Below are positions 53,191 to 60,419 of a DNA stretch of 64,000 nucleotides, in pieces (within the stretch, counting starts at the first letter, position 1; each line of letters opens with the position of its first letter). The stretch is taken from assembly GCA_002315375.1 (NCBI GenBank), contig DCHR01000029.1, positions 35,852-99,851 on the forward strand. Reading direction: 5' to 3'. Both the position numbers and the translations under genes were made by a program. The stretch is from Treponema sp. UBA1747. Lineage in GTDB: Bacteria > Spirochaetota > Spirochaetia > Treponematales > Treponemataceae. The notes beneath the pieces are model-generated. The model made no database searches, was not told the DNA's origin, and saw only the letters and a list, made by a program, of their open reading frames with translations.

Positions 53191-54228
53191 ATGGATTATA
53201 AGGAAGTCTTGGAAAATGCAAAAACCAGAATCGGACCAAACTGCAAGGTTTGTCCTGTCTGCAACGGACTTGGCTGCGGAAACATTATGCCGGGGCCGGG
53301 ATCAAAAGCACCGGGAAACGGAGCAAATGACAATTACAATGCCTGGCGCAGAATCAAGTTGAATATGGATACCATTGTTGAAAAAACAGCAATTTCAACA
53401 GAAACAGAGTTCTTGGGCCGTAAATATGGAATGCCTTTAATGACTGCACCAATCGGTTCAATCAGACTTCAGTTTAATCCTACTGATGATGTGGCTGATT
53501 TCAATGAAAAATGTATGGCTGCCTGTGAGAAAATGGGAATTGTCCATGCCTTCGGAAACGGCCTTGAAAAGCGGGTCTGGGATTCTGCCATTGCTTCCGG
53601 AAGAAATCATGGAAATAATGGTATTCCGGTTTTCAATCCTGATGCCAATGACGGAATAAAAACTCTTATGGATTTGTATAAGGGTGGGGATCTTCCGCCG
53701 GCTATGTGTGTCGTAGTGGATAGCGCTGGTTTACCACATTTACGCCAGCTTCACGGTAAAGGCGGAACAAAATCTGTTGAAGAATTGAGAGAACTTAAAG
53801 AATATGCAAAGGTTCCTTTCATTATCAAAGGAATTATGACTGCTGAAAGTGCCCTGAAAGCAGTCGATGCAGGTGCTGATGCTATTATCGTTTCAAATCA
53901 CGGTGGCCGTGTTTTGGCAGAAACTCCGGGTACAGCAGATGTTCTTCCTGAAATCGTTGCCGCAGTTAAAGGTAAAACAAAGATTATGGTAGACGGGGGA
54001 ATCAGAACCGGCAATGATGTTTTCAAGGCACTGGCTCTTGGTGCTGACATGTGTCTCATCTGTCGTCCTGTTCTGATTTCTTATTATGGCGGCGGTCAGG
54101 AAGGAATTGAATGTTATCTTGAAAAAATCCGGAAGGAACTGGAAGACGCCATGTATATGTGTGGTGCCAGAACAATCGACGGCATTCTTCCCAAAATGGT
54201 AAGACGTCAGCAGATTAACTGGGTTTAG
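53191..54228 (+). CDS. FMN-dependent alpha-hydroxyacid dehydrogenase (lactate oxidase-like)
   Basis: The 345-residue TIM-barrel flavoprotein should oxidise an alpha-hydroxyacid such as lactate. Key blocks are DNYNAWRRIKLN, PLMTAPIG, PFIIKGIMTAESALKAVDAG, the catalytic His in VSNHGGRVLAETP and the FMN phosphate site VDGGIRTGNDVFKALALGA. The N-terminus carries CKVCPVCNGLGCG, four cysteines as seen in the anaerobe-type members, possibly binding a metal or cluster. I use the second ATG because AGGAG is six bases upstream; ATG at 53188 would be only three away. Confidence 0.9.
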   Translation: MDYKEVLENAKTRIGPNCKVCPVCNGLGCGNIMPGPGSKAPGNGANDNYNAWRRIKLNMDTIVEKTAISTETEFLGRKYGMPLMTAPIGSIRLQFNPTDDVADFNEKCMAACEKMGIVHAFGNGLEKRVWDSAIASGRNHGNNGIPVFNPDANDGIKTLMDLYKGGDLPPAMCVVVDSAGLPHLRQLHGKGGTKSVEELRELKEYAKVPFIIKGIMTAESALKAVDAGADAIIVSNHGGRVLAETPGTADVLPEIVAAVKGKTKIMVDGGIRTGNDVFKALALGADMCLICRPVLISYYGGGQEGIECYLEKIRKELEDAMYMCGARTIDGILPKMVRRQQINWV

Positions 54229-54311
54229 GGTTTTAAGAAAAATTTTCTGATTTGATTATTGCATAATGTGAATAAGGGGGGACGAAAAATACAATCCTTT
54301 ATTCACTTAAA

Positions 54312-54345
54312 AACAAAAGGCGACCTTTCAGGTCGCCTTTTGTTT
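54312..54345 (+). terminator. terminator of the FMN enzyme gene
   Basis: A perfect 14-bp stem (AACAAAAGGCGACC/GGTCGCCTTTTGTT) with a five-base loop; the T-rich side serves either direction, so it may also end hisG. Confidence 0.8.
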
Positions 54346-54360
54346 AGGTATTTGAACTTT

Positions 54361-54386
54361 CAGTGGTTGAACTTATCGATACCACA
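54361..54386. repeat. dispersed palindrome copy (TGAACTTATCGAT)
   Basis: GTGGT/ACCAC arms around the core, beside the hisG stop. Confidence 0.65.
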
Positions 54387-54392
54387 AGTTTT

Positions 54393-55262
54393 CTACATTA
54401 CCTTTCTCAGTGCGTATTCCAGAATATCTGTTGCACCAAGTTCACGGAGTTTTGGAAGAAGAGTAGGAACTTCACCTTTCTTAACTGCAATCTTGATTGC
54501 GTATCCGTCGTCTCCATAAAGCGGAGAAACTGTAGGGCTTTTCATGCTTGGAATTGCTGCAACCAGTTTGTCAAAGTCTTTCTTGGAAACATTCATTTCC
54601 AGCATAACCTTGTCGCGGGCTGCAAGAACTGCTTCGAAAAGCATTTTCAGTTCCATGATTTTCTGTTTCTTTGCAGGATCTTTCATGGCTTCTTTTGAAG
54701 CATACATGCGTGTAGAAGATGTCATGAGTGTGTCGCAGATCTTAAGGCGGTTTGCTTTAAGTGAAGAACCTGTAGATGTATTGTCGATAAGAATTTGTGC
54801 TTCTGAATCAGGGTCGTCACGAACGAAACCTTCAGAAGTTCCCCATGTGCGGAAAATTGTTCCGTCAACTTTCTTTTCTTTAATCCAGTTTTTTGAAAGA
54901 TTCTGATATTCTGTAGCAATTGTAACAGGTTTCTTGAGAAGTGCATCAAAATCAACTGCTTCTGGAACTGCGGCAACAATGCGGACAGGATCGAATCCCA
55001 GGTCCATGATTTCTACAACTTTATTCTGAACACCGTTTTCGTAAACCCAGTCCTTGCCGCTGAAACCAACGTCAGCTTTGTTCTGTGCCAGAAGTGCACT
55101 TGTAATCTGTGGTTTTACTACCTGGAAAGCCAGGTCTTTCTGGTTTGTTGTCGGAAAGTATGTTCTGTCAGGAAGATGGATTGTAATACCTACGTCATTC
55201 AAAAGTTCGTAAACTGATTCGTAGATGCGGCCTTTAGCCAGCAGAATTTTTAACTGGTCCAT
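54393..55262 (-). CDS. hisG: ATP phosphoribosyltransferase, long form
   Basis: The 289-residue enzyme joins ATP and PRPP, the first step of histidine synthesis. LKILLAKGRIYE, ADVGFSGKDWVYE, RIVAAVP, IATEYQNLSKNW and the PRPP loop EAQILIDNTSTGSSLKANRL are conserved. The C-terminal 80 residues (MSPTVSPLYGDDGYAIKIAV region) form the ACT-like regulatory domain, so it does not need HisZ. The start at 55262 has AAAGGAG; the frame is open to 55379. Confidence 0.94.
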   Translation of the reverse strand: MDQLKILLAKGRIYESVYELLNDVGITIHLPDRTYFPTTNQKDLAFQVVKPQITSALLAQNKADVGFSGKDWVYENGVQNKVVEIMDLGFDPVRIVAAVPEAVDFDALLKKPVTIATEYQNLSKNWIKEKKVDGTIFRTWGTSEGFVRDDPDSEAQILIDNTSTGSSLKANRLKICDTLMTSSTRMYASKEAMKDPAKKQKIMELKMLFEAVLAARDKVMLEMNVSKKDFDKLVAAIPSMKSPTVSPLYGDDGYAIKIAVKKGEVPTLLPKLRELGATDILEYALRKVM

Positions 55263-55388
55263 TTTTTTCTCCTTTAGTTTTACCAAATTAATTATAGTGC
55301 GAATATTATAATAGAAAGATTGGTTTAAATATAGTGAAAAGAAATTAAGGCACGCAGGCAATTCATATTCAGCACTCATTCCGCTTAA

Positions 55389-55417
55389 TTGAATTCTGTC
55401 TTTCTATTAACTATACT
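55389..55417 (+). promoter_or_regulatory. argD promoter, leaderless arrangement
   Basis: TTGAAT and TATACT are exactly 17 bases apart and the ATG begins after seven more bases, so transcription should start at or one base before the ATG. Confidence 0.75.
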
Positions 55418-55424
55418 GTCACTT

Positions 55425-56597
55425 ATGGAAAAACTTATTGTAAATAACTACGGATCTTTTGACCTGACTTTTGTAAAGGCAAAGGGCTCTACAATGTATT
55501 CTGCAGACGGCAGAAAATATATCGACTTTGTTTCAGGTATCGGCGTAAACTGTCTTGGTCATAATTACAAGCCTCTTGTAAAGGCCATTTCAACGCAGGC
55601 AGCCAAACAGATTCATATTTCGAACTACTACTTCTCAGACACCGGTCTTGAATTCGCAAAAAAACTTCTGGCAGTAACAGGATTTGAAGGCGGATATTTC
55701 GGAAACTCAGGTGCCGAAGCAAACGAAGCTGCAATCAAACTTGCACGCAAATACGGTCAGCTCAACGGCGGAGAAAAACGCAAGACAATCATTACTCTGG
55801 AATCAAGTTTCCACGGAAGAACTCTGGCCACTCTTACAGCAACAGGTCAGGCAAAATTCCACCCAGACTGCTTTGCTCCGTATCCTGAGGGATTCAAAAC
55901 AATCAAACCTAATGATTTTGACTGTCTTGAAACTGCTTTTGACGACACAACAGCAGCTCTTTTCATTGAATGTATCCAGGGAGAAGGGGGAGTAAACCTT
56001 ATTAATCCAGAATGGGCACAGGCAGCTGCTGAAGCAGCAAGAAAAGCCGGCGCTATTGTTATGGCAGATGAAGTTCAGACAGGTATCGGACGTACAGGAT
56101 CTTTCCTTGCTTCTGATGCTCTTGGATTCAAACCTGAAGTTGTTACTCTGGCAAAAGGAATTGCAGGCGGCGTTCCGATGGGAGCCATGCTTTTCCGTGG
56201 AAAAGCCAACGGTGTGTTCGTAGCTGGCGACCATCAGTCTACATTTGCGGGAAACCCTCTGGCTTGTGCTGCAGGAAATGTAGTAATCGATACCCTTACA
56301 AAAGACGGATTTATGCAGGATGTTATCAATAAAGGTGACTATATCCGTGAAATCATCAAAAGCTGGGGATATCCGATTGTAAAGGATGTTCGCGGAAAGG
56401 GGCTTATGGTTGGTGTTCAGATTGATGAATCAGTAAAACCATTTGATATTGAAGTAAAAGCCCTGGAAGAAGGACTTTGTACAACAACAGCCGGAAAAGA
56501 TGTTGTTCGCTTCCTTCCTCCGCTGACAATCAGCTGGAAAGAAATCGATGAAGGTCTTGAAATCTTCAAGAGAGTTCTTGCTGAATTCTGCAAATAA
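55425..56597 (+). CDS. argD: acetylornithine aminotransferase-like class III aminotransferase
   Basis: The 390-residue PLP enzyme best fits ArgD, which makes N-acetylornithine for arginine synthesis. GIGVNCLGHNYKPLV, YFGNSGAEANEAAIKLAR, ESSFHGRTLATLTATGQ, ECIQGEGGVN, MADEVQTGIGRTGSF and the PLP-Lys in TLAKGIAGGVPMGAM are typical. Related omega-aminotransferases (ornithine, GABA) cannot be fully excluded. An in-frame ATG at 55389 lies inside the promoter -35 box and is rejected. No Shine-Dalgarno is present; no other arg gene is near. Confidence 0.9.
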   Translation: MEKLIVNNYGSFDLTFVKAKGSTMYSADGRKYIDFVSGIGVNCLGHNYKPLVKAISTQAAKQIHISNYYFSDTGLEFAKKLLAVTGFEGGYFGNSGAEANEAAIKLARKYGQLNGGEKRKTIITLESSFHGRTLATLTATGQAKFHPDCFAPYPEGFKTIKPNDFDCLETAFDDTTAALFIECIQGEGGVNLINPEWAQAAAEAARKAGAIVMADEVQTGIGRTGSFLASDALGFKPEVVTLAKGIAGGVPMGAMLFRGKANGVFVAGDHQSTFAGNPLACAAGNVVIDTLTKDGFMQDVINKGDYIREIIKSWGYPIVKDVRGKGLMVGVQIDESVKPFDIEVKALEEGLCTTTAGKDVVRFLPPLTISWKEIDEGLEIFKRVLAEFCK

Positions 56598-56618
56598 ACC
56601 TTAATTTCGATTATAAAA

Positions 56619-56708
56619 TAAAAAGCTGTCCAAAATAAGCTGAGTACAACGGTGGTTGAGTTTATCGAAACCACCAAAACACCAGCAAACATCAGGACAG
56701 CTTTTTTT
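56619..56708. terminator. long terminator hairpin with the dispersed palindrome nested in its loop
   Basis: AAAAGCTGTCC (56621-56631) pairs with GGACAGCTTTT (56695-56705) and is followed by T. The 63-base loop contains GGTGGTT/AACCACC around TGAGTTTATCGAAA (56651-56675), a copy of the dispersed repeat. Confidence 0.75.
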
Positions 56709-56721
56709 GTTTAAAAACAGG

Positions 56722-57711
56722 TTATTTACGACAAACCCATGCGCAGAACATACACATATCGTTTGTTCTTCCAGGAAGTGCTTTTTTACCTTCAGTTTCT
56801 TCAAGGTTTCTTCTATATAAGTCCAGCCCCTGACAGTAACAGAGGTTCACCATTCTGTTATTTTCTGCATTTTTCATAAGCTTTTCATAACTGTCTTTAA
56901 TTGTCCCGATAATCAGAGCTTCTTCTTCGTTGGCAAATCCACAGCATGGAGCTACACGGCCGTCTGCATGAACGTAGAATACATTTCCTGTATTCTGACA
57001 GTAATCTTCAGTAAACCATTTCTTGTCGTGCCATTTTTTTCCAGGTTCAGGAAGAAAACTCTGTGAAAATCTGTAAACAGGAACAACCAGGTCTCCATAA
57101 TCATTTACAATTGCCAGCTGGCCGTTTTTTGTGTGTTTGTCTGTATAACCGTCAACATAACCACCGATTGTCAGTCCCAGGTCAATCAGATTGTCCTTGA
57201 AATCCAGGTCATCATTTTTCAGATTGGCAGCATCAACTACACTCAGTATTTCCACACAGGTTTCATCGTCAAAAACCTGATGGCACGCCGTAATGAACAT
57301 AGCGATTTTCTGAACGGAAGCTCCTGCTTCTCCATGAAAACAGTCCCAGGAAAGGCCTATTTTTCCGTCAAAACCTGCTTTTTTCACTCTGTTCAGTTTT
57401 TCAAAAAGTTCACTTTCCGATTTCCACCAGACACCATTTGTCATAAGCCGGTCAAACATCATTTCATTTTTTACACTTTCTTCTATTAATAAGCAGGTTA
57501 ATTCAAGATTCAGAAATGGTTCACCACCGGAAAAACCGGTTTTTGTAATGCCGTTATGGGCACAATCTCTTAAAAGTTTCAAAGCATCATCTGTATCAAG
57601 ACTTCCGGCTTTCTGGTTTACAAAACAGTGTCCGCATTTCAGATTACAGGCTGAGGTGGTACAAAAAATGATTTCTTCCGGATTGAATCCGGGTCCAGGT
57701 GTAGTTTCCAT
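56722..57711 (-). CDS. radical SAM protein with SPASM-like C-terminal cysteines
   Basis: The 329-residue protein has the canonical cluster CNLKCGHC (within TTSACNLKCGHCF; CxxxCxxC), the SAM-binding GFSGGEPFLN, and C-terminal cysteines in APCCGFANEEEA, MVNLCYCQG and NDMCMFCAWVCRK that could hold an auxiliary iron-sulfur cluster. The plan fits SPASM/twitch enzymes that modify peptides or proteins, but no short precursor peptide gene is evident beside it, so its substrate is unknown. The start has TATATT eight bases upstream and no Shine-Dalgarno. Confidence 0.87.
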   Translation of the reverse strand: METTPGPGFNPEEIIFCTTSACNLKCGHCFVNQKAGSLDTDDALKLLRDCAHNGITKTGFSGGEPFLNLELTCLLIEESVKNEMMFDRLMTNGVWWKSESELFEKLNRVKKAGFDGKIGLSWDCFHGEAGASVQKIAMFITACHQVFDDETCVEILSVVDAANLKNDDLDFKDNLIDLGLTIGGYVDGYTDKHTKNGQLAIVNDYGDLVVPVYRFSQSFLPEPGKKWHDKKWFTEDYCQNTGNVFYVHADGRVAPCCGFANEEEALIIGTIKDSYEKLMKNAENNRMVNLCYCQGLDLYRRNLEETEGKKALPGRTNDMCMFCAWVCRK

Positions 57712-57879
57712 AATACAAAAATATAACGTTAAAAAAGGATAGTGGAAAGGTAAAAGGGCAGGGAAGGACGTTTTTCAAAATAACAGAAATTAATAATCCG
57801 TGTTTTTTTTCTGTAACTTTCCAAGGTTTTCTTTCGTTTTTTTAGTAGAACGATTAATTAAAAAATCAGGAGAAGAAAA

Positions 57880-58839
57880 ATGAAAGTTGTAAAAAATCTT
57901 ATGGGACTAACCCTTTGTTCCCTTCTGATGTTTGCATCATGTGAAACATCATCGGCTGTAAATAAGGAAGAAGCTACAGATAACACACCACCAGTTGATG
58001 TTGTTGTTGATAGAGATTCTGCATATTCAGGAATAAAACGTACTGTTGCTATTGCCCGTTTTTCAAATGAAACAAATTATGCAAAAGGTGCCTTTTATGA
58101 CCGCGAAAATGACCCGATGCAGAAACAGGCAATGGATATTCTGAATACTAAACTTCAGAATTCCGGAAAATTTATCCTTCTTGAAAGAAATGATTTGAAT
58201 CTTATTGAAAAAGAACAGGTTTATTCAGGAATTTCACCGGAAACCGTTGGTGCCGAATTTCTTATTATTGGTTCCATAACAAAATACGGTCGTAAAACAG
58301 AAGGTGTTACAGCATCGATTTTTGGAGGATCAAAAACTCAGATTGTAGAAGCTTCTGTTTCTATTCGCCTTGTCGATGTAGCAACAGGACAGGTCATTTA
58401 TGCCGATGAAGGTGCTGCCGAGGCTGAAATGAAGGCAACAAACGTACTTGGATTCGGAACTGTTGCAGACTATGACAGTACACTGGCAGATAAAGCCATT
58501 GAAGGTGCTATAGAATCCCTTATTTCTAATATTGAAAAGAATTGTACTGATAAAGCCTGGAAAACTTATATTATTTCAAATGAGGACGACGTGATAATTA
58601 TTGCCGGCGGTGAATCTCAGGGAATCCGGAAAGGGGATGTATTTAATCTTATGACTGTCGGTAAAAAAGTAAAAAATCCGCAGACAGGTCTTTATATCAC
58701 TCTGGACGGTGAAAAAATAGGTAAATTACAGGTTGAAAAAGTAATGGGTTCAGGTCAGAATGAATATTCAATAGTAAAACTTGTTGCAGGAGAGATAGAT
58801 TCTGATATTTCAAATTATGAAGTTCAGGAAATTCGTTAG
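57880..58839 (+). CDS. CsgG/HfaB-family lipoprotein
   Basis: The 319-residue protein has a lipoprotein signal (LLMFASCETS, Cys about 21) and the CsgG fold: RTVAIARFSNETNY, ILNTKLQNSGKFILLERNDLNLI, GAEFLIIGSITKYGRKT and VSIRLVDVATGQVIYADEG. The C-terminal 90 residues (GGESQGIRKGDVFNLM) form an extra beta domain. CsgG of curli forms an outer-membrane secretion pore; here it begins a CsgG-DUF4810-DUF799 operon known from Neisseria and others, whose job is unknown. AGGAGAAG precedes the ATG. Confidence 0.9.
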   Translation: MKVVKNLMGLTLCSLLMFASCETSSAVNKEEATDNTPPVDVVVDRDSAYSGIKRTVAIARFSNETNYAKGAFYDRENDPMQKQAMDILNTKLQNSGKFILLERNDLNLIEKEQVYSGISPETVGAEFLIIGSITKYGRKTEGVTASIFGGSKTQIVEASVSIRLVDVATGQVIYADEGAAEAEMKATNVLGFGTVADYDSTLADKAIEGAIESLISNIEKNCTDKAWKTYIISNEDDVIIIAGGESQGIRKGDVFNLMTVGKKVKNPQTGLYITLDGEKIGKLQVEKVMGSGQNEYSIVKLVAGEIDSDISNYEVQEIR

Positions 58840-58842
58840 ATT

Positions 58843-59220
58843 ATGAAAAAAAGTGTGAAAAACGGCATTTTGCTTCTGTCGGCTTCAGTATTCCTTTCGG
58901 GGTTGGTATCCTGTGCATCCAATCCGAAGTTGTATGACTGGGGTTCGTATAATGATAAATGTTATGATTATTCAAGAAATCCTTCTGAGTGGAACCGAAA
59001 ACTTCTGGTAAATCAGTTTGAACGGATAATGGATCATCAGACTTTTGGCCAGCGGAAAGAAGTTCCTCCTGGAATATTTGCTGATTATGGTTTTTTCCTT
59101 ATTCAGGATGGCGAAACAAGTGAAGGCTTGAAATATTTGAGAATGGAAATGGAATTATATCCCGAATCTTCCCAGTTTCTAAAGAAAGTTGTAGCAATGT
59201 TCGAGGAGGATGAAGAATAA
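58843..59220 (+). CDS. DUF4810 lipoprotein
   Basis: The 125-residue lipoprotein (LSGLVSCAS, Cys about 24) matches the DUF4810 pattern: YDWGSYNDKCYDYSRNP near the N-terminus and a helical repeat (PPGIFADYGFFLIQDGETSEGLKYLRMEMELYP) like a single TPR. It lies three bases after the CsgG-like gene and shares its last base with the DUF799 start; the nearest AGGA is 13 bases away, so translation is probably coupled. Confidence 0.85.
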   Translation: MKKSVKNGILLLSASVFLSGLVSCASNPKLYDWGSYNDKCYDYSRNPSEWNRKLLVNQFERIMDHQTFGQRKEVPPGIFADYGFFLIQDGETSEGLKYLRMEMELYPESSQFLKKVVAMFEEDEE

Positions 59221-59906
59221 TGAAAAAGATTCCTTTTATTCTGGTTTTACTGGCGGGTATAATTCTTTCTTCCTGTGCTTCCAACAATATGAAACAGGAT
59301 GTTTATTCTGATTTTTATGAAGAATCCCCTGTTACTGTTTTGATAATGCCTGTTATCAATAATTCAATGGAAGTTGATATGAAGAGTGCTCTTTATGCAA
59401 CTCTTGCAAAACCTCTTTGTGAAGCGGGATATTATGTATTACCGCCTCACCTTACTATGGAAATTCTTCAGAGAGAAAGTGTTCTGGATTCAGAATTATT
59501 TATTGACCAAAGCGTTACCCGTTTCAAAGAGTATTTCGGGGCTGATATGGTCCTGTTTACCCGAATAAATCAGTGTGCAAAAGTAGCACTTCTGGGAACA
59601 ATTATCGTAGATGTAGATTATGAACTGCGTTCGACAAAAACAGACGCTGTTTTATATTCAAAAAATGTAACTGTTATAAAAGACACTTCAGTAAAAGAAG
59701 AATCAGACGAAACTTCCGTGCTTTTTAAGGTGTTTAGCAGCCTGGTTTCAACTTCTATTAATACTGCATTTACAACTTATGAAGATTTAATAGTAGAAAA
59801 CAGCAGTTTAGGTTTAAGTTATCTTCCTGCCGGAAAATATTCCCCTAAACATTGGCGTGATGGAGAAGAGGATGCCGGTCCTTACCAGATAAATCGGACA
59901 GAATAA
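59220..59906 (+). CDS. DUF799 (GNA1162-like) lipoprotein
   Basis: The 228-residue lipoprotein (IILSSCASN, Cys about 20) matches the GNA1162/DUF799 family: SPVTVLIMPVINNSMEVDMKS, GYYVLPPHLTMEILQRE and GADMVLFTRINQCAKV, a fold related to TolB N-terminal/CsgG-like domains. ATG overlaps the preceding stop (TAATG) and GAGGA is upstream. Third gene of the CsgG operon; the three lipoproteins probably form one outer-membrane complex (inference). Confidence 0.88.
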   Translation: MKKIPFILVLLAGIILSSCASNNMKQDVYSDFYEESPVTVLIMPVINNSMEVDMKSALYATLAKPLCEAGYYVLPPHLTMEILQRESVLDSELFIDQSVTRFKEYFGADMVLFTRINQCAKVALLGTIIVDVDYELRSTKTDAVLYSKNVTVIKDTSVKEESDETSVLFKVFSSLVSTSINTAFTTYEDLIVENSSLGLSYLPAGKYSPKHWRDGEEDAGPYQINRTE

Positions 59907-60047
59907 CGGCGAAACCAGACCTTTTCCTGCAAAATCTCGGGAAAACAGTTTCGCCGTCAGTTTTGAGCAGAAAAGTCCGCTTCGCGTCCTTTATTTCTGC
60001 ATCAAAACTGAATACCTTGCCAAAGCTATGCTGGCTCAAGGTTAAAT

Positions 60048-60079
60048 GAAAAAGAGCGCCTCAAGGACGCTCTTTTTTT
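60048..60079. terminator. bidirectional terminator, repeat copy 1
   Basis: AAAGAGCG/CGCTCTTT stem with nine-base loop, A run on the left and T run on the right. Confidence 0.75.
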
Positions 60080-60287
60080 ATGCTACTTTAACTAATCCTA
60101 GCGAAGCGGCGGAAGAAATCTTTTGTTTATTTAATAAAACTTGGTTTAGTTCCGCCAGTTTGCCTGAGCCCGGCGAAACCAAACCTGCACCTAAAAAAGA
60201 CAGGTATCACAGTTTCGCCGTCAGTTTTGAGCAGAAAAGTCCGCTTCGCGTACTTTATTTCTGCGTCAAAACTGAATACCAGGCCTT

Positions 60288-60419
60288 AGCTATGCTGGCT
60301 CAAGGTTAAATGAAAAAGAGCGCCTCAAGGACGCTCTTTTTTTATGCTACTTTAACTAATCCTAGCGGAGGAGTGAAAGTACGTTCTGGCTTGACTGGTT
60401 TGCCTGAGCCAGCATAGCT
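60288..60419. repeat. 15-bp inverted repeat linking flaB coding end and its 3' flank
   Basis: AGCTATGCTGGCTCA (60288-60302) is the exact reverse complement of 60405-60419, which lies inside the flaB coding region (AMLAQ codons). Pairing would loop out the flaB stop and terminator. Confidence 0.7.
60312..60343. terminator. flaB terminator, repeat copy 2
   Basis: Identical stem to copy 1; lies 19 bases beyond the flaB stop on the minus strand and works in both directions. Confidence 0.85.

Larger units (their letters stand above)
59907..60361. repeat. 264-bp tandem repeat between the CsgG operon and flaB
   Basis: Unit 1 (59907-60170) and unit 2 (from 60171) match at a constant 264-base offset. 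Each contains CGGCGAAAC/GTTTCGCCG arms around a diverged 32-base loop, a CAGTTTTGA-GCAGAAA/TTTCTGC-TCAAAACTG hairpin, AGCTATGCTGGCTCAAGG, and a terminator. After the shared TAATCCTAGCG, unit 1 continues with a decayed sequence that ends GTTTGCCTGAGCC, as does the real flagellin 3' end. There is no convincing gene in this 455-bp gap. Confidence 0.85.

Noticed and set aside
54259..54519. 86-codon frame after the FMN enzyme gene
   Set aside because: It crosses a perfect terminator and the hisG 3' end and has no family features.
60046..60309. 87-codon frame in the flaB 3' repeat region
   Set aside because: It runs through a terminator and hairpins and its sequence is explained by the tandem repeat.
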